In this document: in pieces, positions 46,876 through 56,732 of the stretch
Numbering within the stretch: position 1 is the first letter of the stretch
Layout of the letters: each line of letters opens with the position of its first letter
Source of the DNA: Isoetes taiwanensis
Lineage: Eukaryota > Streptophyta > Lycopodiopsida > Isoetales > Isoetaceae
Direction: 5' to 3'
Assembly: GCA_021234155.1 (NCBI GenBank)
Contig: JAJEKV010000058.1
Span: 2,599,060 to 2,663,059 of the forward strand
Length of the DNA: 64,000 bases
Made by a program: the position numbers and the translations under genes
The notes under the pieces: generated by a model
What the model saw: the letters and a program-made list of their open reading frames with translations, nothing else
What the model was told of the DNA's origin: nothing
Database searches by the model: none

Positions 46876-48607
46876 TCACCAGAGAATCTTGAGCAAAGAG
46901 CTGATCAGTTCAATGGCACTGACCTCAAAATACTCAGCACCAACATCTTCAGCAAGCTTCTCAATATTTGACGGCAAGATGCTGTGGAACAAATCAGCCT
47001 GCAACACATTGACAATATATTGAATATACTATACCATATTTAGCAGATGAAATTTCAACATTACTTTTATATCTAACGAATCATATACTATCACCAAAAG
47101 TTTGTAAGACCTTGCATCCAGCAAGGAAGATGCACAAGTCACTAGCACCTTCATTCTCCTTCATCACATCGGCAATCCACTATTAAATCCACAAGGCATG
47201 CATGCATTCTGCTGTCAAATCCATTGAATTGCTAGCATAATATCAAATCTAGAAAGTGGTGAATGGGGAGGATAGTAGTACCTGCTTTACATTATTGAAT
47301 GTTATAATGCATGCTTTTGCACCCCTATAATAAGATCTTGAAAGTGATCTAAAACGTTCTCGACCAGCAGTATTATACTCTGGTTGAGCAAGCTTATAAG
47401 GTCACCAAACCAATATTACATCGTACATATGCAATGTGAAGCCATACTGCCGGCACGTATATTTTTTCCAAAAGAAATCCATTCCTATAGTAGCCTGCAG
47501 CCATAAAGACTTGTGAAACTCATGCAAAATAATCTTCCTTAAAAGGCATTCAGACCTAATATCCACAGTTACAAAGATAAAAGACCATGCATCTAGAGCT
47601 CAACAATGGGGCTTGTGGTAATGACCACTTTGACTTCTTTAATTCTTATCAGCCATAAGGTGCCGTTCATAATATTGTTGTATACCCACATCCAGAGCTA
47701 ATTGCAAAACTTATTTTTAAATGTCCGTTGTAATTTTGGATATTTGATTCACTTGGAATATGCATGCAAACTTAGTGTCCAATCTGTCACATTCCATATA
47801 GACTTGAGCGGCGCTGTATAACTAATGTGCAATCCACTTAGTGTTCAAGCTTCTCACTATCAGCCTTTGATTTAATTGGGATGTTCAACAACCATAGTAT
47901 TTTCTGCCCTGCATATATTACTAAACAACGTGCTGCAATGATCTGAGTTCATGCAGTAAATGATATGTACATCATTTTAGTGATTCTCAAACAACACAAA
48001 ACCCAACCTTCTAGGTGCACCCAATGCAATGCCACGAAATCTGACAATTGGAAAACCTCATGTGGATCAAAGCTTTTGAAGTCTCAATATCTCAACATTA
48101 ATCAAACAATACAGAATGATTTTACCTTATAATCAGTTACAAACGTATTGCCTGTTAGTCGTAAAACAAGACTCATTTTTCCAACCCCTGGATCTCCAAG
48201 TAGGAGCACTTTATCTGATAGGTCTGCATGTGCCCTGATCCAAACACAAATTTTAGTATTGCTTATTCATGTTAAGATCAAAATAACATTACAAGGATGC
48301 CAAAAGACCTGTCAAATGAAGGACATGCAACTTCAAAATCCGCAATGCATTTGTCAAATCCAGCTTGCCCTGCTTTGTGATGCAACAAGTCGACTCTGTT
48401 TTGCAATTTTCATCAGTTTAACACATAAATATCTTATATATACCTACAACATTCTAAAGTCCGTATATTCTGTAAACTAAAATCCATGAAATAATTACTA
48501 ACAGGTACGATTACGATATGTTACCCTCCTCCGCCTGGCTCCGCATACTTTTCCAGTGATGTGGGAGCCTTGTTCTCTTTAATGCTCGTATGTGATGGAA
48601 TCGACAT
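46876..48607 (-). CDS. RAB34/36-like small GTPase
   Basis: Seven exons with consistent phases give 213 codons: 48607-48525, 48395-48309, 48234-48126, 47494-47420, 47377-47282, 47179-47111 and 46998-46876. An untranslated leader exon may lie near 48838-48782. Rab features: P-loop GDPGVGKMS (residues 70-78), switch I KATIGMDF, switch II TAGRERFRSLSRSYYRGAKA, CKADL at the base-recognition position and GAEYFEVSA near the end. NTFVTDYKATIGMDF and WIADVMKENEG...IFLAGCKADL specifically resemble animal RAB34/RAB36, which act in secretory traffic and early ciliogenesis. Oddities: Met in place of the Mg-binding Ser/Thr after the P-loop Lys, TAGR for TAGQ, Cys for Asn/Thr in NKxD, a 42-nt intron before switch II, a shortened loop after TFNNVKQ, and no final helix or C-terminal prenylation cysteines. 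It is either very divergent or decaying. Confidence 0.7.
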
Positions 48608-48639
48608 GTGTTGTTCTATAACACCACCAGTGATCGATC

Positions 48640-49720
48640 TATAATTAATAAAGAGATAAGGATGCGAGAGATAAGGGTGCAAGAGATGGAACAACTTCTT
48701 TTACAACACTATAAAACTTTAACTCAATGAAATGCTTAAAGAGTATTCTCATGAATAAAATGGTGAAAGAGTTATACCTTCATCGTATGTAGATTGCTTG
48801 GTTTGCCGAAGACCAATTGTTCTTCATCATGCAGAAACCTTTCAAATTGCACAATTGCTTGTGTTCAGTAAATGTGCAAATTCAAGAAAAAAGGAAAATA
48901 TTAAGAGAGTCTGTTGGCATGAAAATGTGGGAATTGAACCCGCGGTTATACCAACTGTTCTAGCTTAGAAAATCACCATTAAAAAAAAATTAGAGAGCAA
49001 TTAAACACCATTTAGATGCATACAATTTTGGAGACTGTATATGTACGAAAAGAGCTTTACATCACAAGCATGGACTTGAGATGCTTTTAGGCCACGAAGA
49101 AATGCCATTACATGAAAACGTGTTCTTCAATAGAGCAATAATAAACTCATTAACTGAACCAGTTAACTAGAGCGGCATGTCGCAACAATAGGTAGAATCA
49201 TCAACGAAACAAACTTACCATATAGTTGCCAATTATTAGATGCAAAAAGATCTGCAGCCTTTTTAAATTTTTCTTAGGATGACAAACAATTTCTGTCCAC
49301 CGCCATGTCAATGGTAGCGCTGATGATATCCAGAGTCACATTCTAGAAGGATATATGCAACCATGGGGAGCCTACTGATCTTGTTTAAATGCTACAGTTC
49401 CATAACAATATGCTCCAGCATTTTTTTGTGTACACCTCTAATCTTTATTTTACATACACCTCTGTTTCAAAATCCATAGTGTCAACTGTTGCATTATCCA
49501 TAATGCCAACTGCTTGCATAGACAATTGACAGCAAAATTCCCTTGTTGATCAGTAACTCTTAAAAAAATTGTTTCACTTAATTCTGTTGTTAATGATAAC
49601 TAAGAAACCCTTCTGCCTTTCAAATGAGAGCGCCAAGATGTCTTCTGGTAATTACTATGGCAGACAAAAACAACAGAGAGGACACTAAGAAGGTCCCTGG
49701 CCCTCAATAGCTTCAGTCCC
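48640..49720. other. Upstream region of the Rab-like gene, no separate gene
   Basis: Contains the candidate leader exon (about 48838-48782, acceptor TTGAAAG and donor GAAG/GTATAA on the minus strand). It also holds a T-arm-like phrase, GGGAATTGAACCCGCGG (48930), that does not form a tRNA. The rest is AT-rich without a supportable gene. Confidence 0.35.
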
Positions 49721-49839
49721 AAAATGGCAGTATCAACATATATATAAGTAATGACAAAAGTTGTGGTTTTCCATGGCAAACATGAGTGATGAAGGAACAA
49801 ATAGCAAAAGCTGAAGAAACGCAAGCATATAAAACAAAA

Positions 49840-50005
49840 CTAGTTCAAGTAAATGAAGGTAGTGTGCACTTTTCTCGTAGAACTCAGAACATCCCAAGAA
49901 TTCAGCCGAACTCAACAAATCAGGCTCTATTGGTACTTTATTAAAAAAATCCTCAACTTGATCTACTTGCCCTGCTCTGCCTAAAGTGAAAGCATGCATT
50001 TGCAA
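49840..50005 (-). pseudogene. Pentatricopeptide-repeat (PPR) gene fragment
   Basis: Minus-strand frame MQMHAFTLGRAGQVDQVEDF then NKVPIEPDLLSSAEFLGCSE. It matches the C-terminal PPR/E-motif pattern of plant organelle RNA editing factors ('MVDLLGRAGRLDEAEDFIxKMPIEPDxxxWxxLLGAC'). Only about 50 residues are present, with no upstream repeats, so it is a fragment. Confidence 0.55.
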
Positions 50006-50009
50006 TGAT

Positions 50010-51350
50010 TTGCTAGTGGCCTAAAGAGATAATCTTGTAACATAGAATCAGAATTAATGATGTACAACAACGAATTCTTACTTCTTACTCTTTAAGTCTT
50101 CGTAAGCTTTCAGTAATAGATCGCTGCATGCTTAAGTTCTGCAGAAAAGGCAATATGCACCGTCATAACTCCAACTGAGACAAGCTAAGAGTTAAATGTA
50201 AATAATCGTTAGTCATCTCCCTCACAAAATATTGATGCACAGAGCTCATAATATTTCAAAGCTTAGCTTCAAGGCACTGGCACTAGGATCTTGTGCATCC
50301 ACGAAGTTCAAGCCCCATTCAAGAAAAACTTAGAAGTCTGCCACAGGTGTACCATGTATTGCGCCACTGTGAACTGCCGGATCTCCTATAGAATGGATGT
50401 CGGTTTGCCGGTTTGAACACAGGCGACTAGGCTGGACCACCAACATAGGCTACCGCCAGTTTAAAGGCAACAGCCAGTTTGGAGCAGTTGCGAACCCAAA
50501 ACCCACTTTACAGGTTTCTCGAATTCCAGAAATGAAGATAATCACTTCAATGTCAAGGCAATATATTTGAAAACCCAAGCCGTTGAGTCATCAATTGAAC
50601 TTTTCTTTGTTTAGGAATTGTTGAAGTCACAAAGACTTGGCTGTACAATACAAACTTGATCCTAAGATTGGGTATTATAATTCGTGCTCTTAAATTCTGA
50701 ATTTTTTTATACTTGACACTACATAGACAAACTTCCACAACAATGAATGGAGAAATTTCAGTCTATGGATTAAGTCAATGCTTTGTTAAGTCATCTACAT
50801 AAACTCCTTGAAAGATATGTGCTCTTTTGTGTAACACCTTTTTTACAAATTCAAACCAAATTTGCTAGCTGGACAAAATAACTAGCCTACCAACTGATTC
50901 TCACTTCAAATAATATTCTGAGCCAATGGTAAATGAATGACATTCTTCTCGGACAGAGGGAGAATTCCTAAACCAGATATTTAAATTAGAATCTAAAAGA
51001 TACATATATATATATAAAGTGCACCGTTGTATTCAAAAGAAGCTTGCACAGAAATCTACAGCTAGGAACAGCTCAGGTATACAAGGAAGATATAATGACA
51101 GACTTACAAATGGCGTAAATTAGGAGTCCACTCCATAAGGACTACCATGCAATAGGCTAAAATTATTCACTAATTTCATAGCTTTCTCCATCCTAGAGAG
51201 AAACATAGCAGTGGTACAACATATTTGTAACCCTATAAAGAGACATATTCTCATCGTGGTACGCTTATTTGACATAGCAAGAGAGCTATATCTACTAAAA
51301 AAGAAAGAAGTGAATCACTTGTGCTGAAGTCCCATATTATCAGGTGCTTA
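50010..51350. other. Stretch without a recognised gene
   Basis: AT-rich. It shares the phrase ACAGGTTTCT(T/C)G(G/A)ATTCCAGAAAT with 43382-43407, suggesting a dispersed repeat. The downstream flank of the dioxygenase gene lies at its right end. Confidence 0.35.
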
Positions 51351-51357
51351 AACACGT

Positions 51358-52293
51358 TTATCTTGTAAACAGATAAGAAGACATAGACAAGCTGCCCGCT
51401 TCCCAGCTTCGATGCAATGCTTTAGCCTTACAATTTTCACCTGCTGCTCCCAAGGCAACTATAAGTGGCAGGAAATGTTCAGAGGTTGGATGGTTCCTGG
51501 TGGCATGAGGTGCCTTATGCAAGTAATTCACAACATCCATGTATCTGTGATAATACTTCATACTATCAGAATTGAAATGGTTTTTCTTTTGAAGTTTGTT
51601 TACAGCGAATAGAAACATAATTACCTGCCATGGATGAGGGATTCGTGTAACCATTTTTCAAACTCTAAGGCCCATGATGGAGTAGTAGGAAGAAACAACT
51701 CCCTCAAATTATGAGTAGTAGAACCAGATCCAATAATGGCGACTCCTTCTGCAATTAAAGGAGCCAAAGCCTGACCTAACTTATAATGGTACTCAGCATC
51801 TCTGTGAGGCTGTATAGACATTTGAAACACAGGGATATCTGCTTTTGGATACATCAAGAGCATAGGCACCCATGCACCATGATCTAAACCCCTCTTTGGA
51901 TCCTCTGTTACAGATTTAAACCCTGCTGTGTTCAACAGGTGCTTAATTCTTTTTGCAATGGCAGGCTCACCAGGAGCATTATATTTAATCTGGATGTAAA
52001 AATATGGGTTTTAATCCTAGTTACAAGAAATAGCAGAATCCAAAAAAACTAGGGCTAACCTTGTAGAGATGAGAAGGAAAACCACCGAAGTCGTATATCG
52101 TGTCATTCTTTAGTGTCGTTGAGACAACCGGATCTCTAGTATTCCAATGTGCTGAGATCATAAGAATAGCCCTAGGATTTCCGACGATTTTTCCAAGCCC
52201 TTTTAGAAAGAGACTCGCTTCTGATTCTTGAGCCAAAAGCATTGGAGATCCATGGGAAACGTAGAAGACATTACCGGAAATTGAATTCGTCAT
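51358..52293 (-). CDS. LigB-family extradiol ring-cleavage dioxygenase (4,5-DOPA dioxygenase-like), complete
   Basis: Three exons, 52293-52060, 51989-51625 and 51544-51358, with GT-AG borders and matching phases, encode 261 residues, the usual length for the plant LigB/DODA family. Members open catechol rings with a non-haem metal; some make betalamic acid from L-DOPA, but most plant members have other or unknown substrates. Putative metal ligands are in place: His14 (YVSHGSPM), His49 (ISAHW), His171 (STTHNLREL) and His223 (SEHFLPL). Other family marks are YDFGGFP (67-73), LDHGAWVPM (113-121), SIQPHRDAEYHY and GAAGENCKAKALHRSW. The start ATG at 52293 precedes the usual short N-terminus. No signal or transit peptide is seen, so it is probably cytosolic. 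All frames are open and it looks functional. The exact substrate cannot be told from sequence. Confidence 0.92.
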
Positions 52294-52607
52294 TGCTTGG
52301 TTTGTTGAAAAGTGGCTATGATGCTGCTTTAAATACAGAGGTCGGAATGGGGGGTAATTTCTTGAGCAATTTCAACGTGGAGCTTCTATGGTATCTTCTC
52401 AGTCGCGAATAAAGCATGAACATAAGACGCGTATTTGGTCATAGGCATTAGGCCCTTTTTCCACGGCAGGCATAAAATATGACTGTCGCAATACAATAAG
52501 ACACTCCATGTCAGCTCCACGTCATGTCCCAGATAAAAACCTTTCCCACTAATTTTTTTGAGACATGTCCTTAATATATAAGACACCTCTTATATTTTCT
52601 GCTTTTC

Positions 52608-52767
52608 CACTGCGATTTTATTCAAAAGGTTAGAGAACGAATCGATGATCTTTGAAGTTATGACAGAACCGTTTCATCTATACAATCACTGCGATTTTAT
52701 TCAAAAGGTTAGAGAACGAATCGATGATCTTTTGAAGCTATGACAGAACCGTTTCACCTATACAATC
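52608..52767. repeat. Two tandem copies of a 79-80 bp unit upstream of the dioxygenase gene
   Basis: CACTGCGATTTTATTCAAAA ... CTATACAAT occurs at 52608 and 52687 with only three or four differences, indicating a recent tandem duplication. It lies about 0.3 kb upstream of the dioxygenase start codon. Confidence 0.9.
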
Positions 52768-53128
52768 AATAGGCTCTGCAAAATACTTCTCCAGAAATAA
52801 TCCTCTGATGTACATGATATTCTACTTTTCCACTGCATAAAAAATGTCTGTGGAATCTCTGTGGAAGAACAGCAAGAACACGAAGATTTCTGTGAAGAAA
52901 TTAAACAGACCCGGACATGTGAATCTGAGAAAAATGGGAAGAATGGCCTTCGAGATTCAAGAACATTGGTCGTGGAAAGGAAAAGCTGGAATTTCCAGAA
53001 TTTTTAGAACTGTAAATCCGGAATTTAAGGTGCAACTTACAGTCCAGATTACAACGTAAAGGAAGGACCACAATCTACCAAAGAGGAACGAGTATTTTCA
53101 CTGAAATCATCAGTTACATTGCAGTTAT
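52768..53128. other. Stretch with an unrecognised short frame
   Basis: A 71-codon plus-strand frame (52844-53059; MSVESLWKNSKNTK...) shows no family motif. It may be non-coding. Confidence 0.25.
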
Positions 53129-53135
53129 CCAGTTA

Positions 53136-53593
53136 GGGCGCCCGTATATCGAGTCTGAGATGTGGTATTTCCGGACATTTTTTGTGGTGTTTCCGGCCAT
53201 CCGATATCGGCCAAGTGGTATTTCCTACCAAAGAGGTGGTGTTTCGGCCAAAAAGTGGTGTTTCGCCAAAAATATGGTGTTTCGGCCAAAACCAAGCTGC
53301 GTTTAAATCACAAGGGCGAGTCAAAATCTTTGGCGAATCCTTCTTGGTAGCTCCACTGGCGGCTTGAAATGCTTCAAAAGCCCTTCCAATCGCTTTGTCT
53401 TCCTCTTTAACACTAGTTTGATGAAGAGAGGAAGTGATTTGAGCTTCGATAGAGCCTGATCAAGCAAAAAATGACCTAAAACAAGTGATTCTCGGGCTTA
53501 AAAAGCGTGAAGTGCATGCTGGTCGATAACGTGGCCGGAAACACCACAAAAAAAGTCCGGAAATACCACATCCCGGACTCGATATACGGCGGT
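53136..53593. mobile_element. 458-bp MITE with TIRs and a 7-bp target-site duplication
   Basis: The termini match as inverted repeats: CCGTATATCGAGTCTGAGAT then GTGGTATTTCCGGAC at the left, and the reverse complement at 53525-53590. The 7-mer CCAGTTA flanks both ends (53129-53135 and 53594-53600). Subterminal GTGGTGTTTC(C)GGCC motifs recur five or six times, mostly at the left. There is no coding capacity. A 7-bp duplication does not clearly assign a superfamily. Confidence 0.85.
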
Positions 53594-53600
53594 CCAGTTA

Positions 53601-54164
53601 CATTGCCATCACCACCAGAAAAGATATTGCATCTTACAGACTTGACATCTGTGTTTAGCAAAGGAACATGGGTAGAAGATGGGAACATAGCCAGTGACAG
53701 TGTAAGTTCTTGGTGGTTCATATATATTGCAGATGATGTGGGTAGATTTACAATTGGTCTGTAAGCCACCGCCATAATGCTATGTTTTTCTGTACAAATG
53801 AAATTCTGGTGCCTGGGCAGGGGGCTTTCCATTAGAAAACAAGAAAAGACGGAATTGGGGCGAATTGCACCTTAAATTCCGGATCGTGACCTTAATCTTG
53901 GCGCTCCGCTCATCTGCACGCTCTACTAAAACTTTTTTTTAGGCATCCTTATTTTGCGGCAACACAAGGATCTCATTGGCTGCATTTTGCAGTCGCAAAT
54001 TGTGGCGGGGGTTTTCCCCCGGAAGAAAATGCGACAGCAAAATTGTACGGAATGCAATTGAGACATGTCACAAAAGCATCCGTGGAAAACCTGCCAAGTC
54101 TTATTTTCTTAGGTGGACCAATCAACCTCTAAAAAATTTAGGACAAGGTTGCCATGGAAGAAGG
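53601..54164. other. Stretch without a recognised gene
   Basis: 53601-53764 (plus) has an open frame (LPSPPEKILHLTDLTSVFSK...) that looks protein-like, but neither a start nor splice borders could be fixed. The rest shows nothing. Confidence 0.3.
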
Positions 54165-54545
54165 GCCTTAGATAGATACTTTTGATGCATCTATATGAAG
54201 GTTTTAAAATTGTATAAAATGTTGATGTGGTGTGTAAATATGGTATTTGGGTCGCCTATTTTGTGCTAGGGAACCGCCTGGTACGAGGGGTTTCCGGCGG
54301 GAAACCGGCAGCGGCGCCGTCGCTCCGAGAACCAGGCGGCTCCCTCACGTAAGCCACCGGAAAGCAAAATTCCGGCGATGAGAGAGAAAATAGTTTTTTT
54401 TTCCAGTTGTACTTTTTCTTTCTTTCTTTCTGCGTCCGGCCCATATGGAGTTCAAGCTTAAGCCCATGGCGCTCTCCATGCTCGCCGAAGCGCTTGAGTT
54501 CTTGGCGAGTTTTTGGAGGATTTGATAGTTGAGGCTACATGTTTG
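54165..54545. repeat. Duplicated module, copy A (with GC-rich foldback)
   Basis: Runs from GATACTTTTGATGCATCTAT through AAATTGTATAAAATGTTGAT to the GC-rich stretch CTAGGGAACCGCCTGGTACG ... GAGAACCAGGCGGCTCCCTC (short inverted ends). It then continues to ATGGCGCTCTCCATGCTCGC and GAAGCGCTTGAGTTC. The same order recurs at 55505-55835, and a partial GC-rich piece lies at 55415-55495. Confidence 0.7.
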
Positions 54546-54854
54546 GCGAGTTTTCTTTTGAAATGGAGCAGTTTTGGAGGTCAGTGATGTATATTTTCTT
54601 GTTTTTCGAGTTCATTCCCTGTGTAGGGATCCTGATGCCATCATTCCTTGAAATGGAGAAGCTTCTAATGATTTTTTTGATGTTTTTCACGTGTTCTTGA
54701 GTTCCGTGGCGATTATAGCATCAAGGTTTTCTGGTAGTAAAAGGAACTATTTTCCAGGCTTCAAGGTGTCAGCTATGGCAGACTTTCTGTACTCTATGGG
54801 CTCGCTTAAAGAAGAAACGAAATCGGAGCTATGCTTTTTTATAGGAAATCGGAG

Positions 54855-55190
54855 CTACTCATCATGTTGCTTCTTCAGTTTCTCTTCCTCCTCTGCTTGT
54901 TTCCGCAGTCTCCATGCCTCCTTCTGTTGGGCCCATTCTTTTTCATGCTTCTTGCTGGCCTCTTTTTCCTCTGGCGTCCGCTTTCGTTTCTTCTTTGACT
55001 CCGTTTGGGTTGCAGGAGTCTTCATAGGGTTGGGTCGACTTCCTGATTACTTGTATTTGCAGCTTATGCAGCTTATTCTTCATCCTGTTGATCTTGCTCC
55101 TGATTTTGTTCTTGATCATGTTCTTCATTTTGATCTTGATCATGTTCCTGATTTTCTTCGATTAGTGTTCATACTCCACTCTTTTGACGA
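54855..55190 (-). CDS. C-terminal exon(s) of a highly charged protein, unrecognised
   Basis: The minus strand has an open end reading KTPATQTESKKKRKRTPEEK, then EASKKHEKEWAQQKEAWRLR and AEEEEKLKKQHDE before a TAG at 54857-54855: a basic, coiled-coil-like tail with a possible nuclear localisation signal (KKKRKR). Just upstream (about 55165-55070) is an acidic, repetitive stretch (DQDQNEEHDQEQNQEQDQ) ending in a stop unless an intron joins the two. The bias of the minus-strand frame against the featureless plus-strand 281-codon frame makes the minus strand the likely coding one. No function is proposed. Confidence 0.4.
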
Positions 55191-55504
55191 ACCAGTATTG
55201 CACTTGGGCGCCGCAAAAGAGTCAGCTTTCTATTCTTGCGATCTATTTCAACCATGCTTGGTATCAATGCGATCGCCTCAGGAGCATATATTAAATCTGT
55301 GTAAAATCTGTGTAGCAAAGGTTAAATCAATCAAAATAAACTTGTGGCGGCGCTTGCGGGCGCCGAAAAACCTCCTGTGGCAAAATTACGTATTAAACAA
55401 ACATGAAAAAAGCGAGGAATTTCGCTTTCCGGTGGTTTACGTGCTAGGAACTGCCTGGTTTGAGGGGTTTCCGGCGGCGGGAAACCAACAATGGCACCCC
55501 CCCC

Positions 55505-55835
55505 CCCAAGTGGCGATACCTTTGATGTATGTATGACGGTTTTGAAATTGTATAAAATGTTCATGTGACATGTAAATATGGTGTCACCTATTTTATGCTA
55601 GGGATCCGCCTGGTTTGAGGGGTTTCTGGCAGGAAACTGGCAGCGGCCCGCTGCCGATTTCCCGCCGAAAATCCCGAAAACTAGGCAGCTCCCAGTTGTA
55701 AGCCTCCAGTGGGTGGAAATTCCATGCTTGCCTTTTTTTTTACCCCCTTTTTTCCCCAGTTATAGCGGAGCTCTTAACCAAGGCGATGGCGATCTCTCGG
55801 TTCGTGGAGGCGCTTGATCTCGTTTGAAGGATTTT
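55505..55835. repeat. Duplicated module, copy B
   Basis: Diverged repeat of 54165-54545: GATACCTTTGATGTATGTAT, AAATTGTATAAAATGTTCAT, CTAGGGATCCGCCTGGTTTG, the GC-rich core, then GGCGATGGCGATCTCTCGG and GAGGCGCTTGATCTC. With copy A it brackets the charged-protein segment. Confidence 0.7.
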
Positions 55836-56167
55836 GAAGTCCTAATGCATGACTCTACCTCTGTTTCGAGTTTTTTCTTGGTTTGCTTCCATTCTTACTG
55901 TGTTTTCCTTGTTTTGTAGGCTTCTTAAAGTTTTCAAACCGTGGAGATATGACAGATGTAGCTTGAGTTCTGTTGTGGTGGTCCATCATTTGCAATCTCG
56001 AAGCGGCAACGGCAATTGTCGAGCTCCATTTGATAACATCAACAGTTGTCTTTGCGGTAGTTTTCTTCTCAGTTCAAAGGTGAAACTGCAGATCAAGCTT
56101 CACAAGAAGCTCTCTGGCATCAGTCAGAATTTATGCACGTCTTCTTGCTGCTGTAAAGCCTTTGCGA

Positions 56168-56289
<122 letters not shown>

Positions 56290-56730
56290 AAAGCTACACA
56301 CAACAATCTGGCATCTCTCCTGTAGGTTATGGCACTGGATATGCAAAAAAAAAGAAGGGTTTATAGCACCGGTTAGCCAAAAAAGAAGGGATCATGTACC
56401 TCCTGGATCCTATTTATGGCTTGGAAGTATTTTGTTTCTTCCGAAATAACAAAACAGGTAACTATTTCATCTGATGCATTAGAGCAAAAAGAACCACGTT
56501 AGTGGATTACCTGTAAGCCCTTAAGAAAACCGCCCTAGAGAAGACTTCAAGAAATAAGAGAACCAGTAGCCTTGATTTGTGCAGATCCTCTAAAATGATG
56601 GCAAGAACGACTAACTAGCTCTATCAACTTTGAAATCCCTCAAGAAAGTCAGCAACAGTTTTTGGATTGAGGGAAGAGGAGGGTGGCCTCCCTTCTCTTA
56701 CGCTGCTCTAGCCGCTACCTGCTCCGATGA
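56290..56730. other. Stretch without a recognised gene
   Basis: Short frames only; nothing supportable. Confidence 0.4.
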
Positions 56731-56732
56731 TT

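Noticed and set aside
48905-48965. Possible tRNA (minus strand phrase GGTTCAATTCCC)
   Set aside because: A T-arm-like sequence is present, but acceptor and anticodon stems do not form. The same holds for 34880-34910.
54691-55536. 281-codon plus-strand frame, among the longest in the window
   Set aside because: Low-complexity Ser/Phe/Leu content mirrors a charged coiled-coil sequence on the minus strand; no family match or typical start context.
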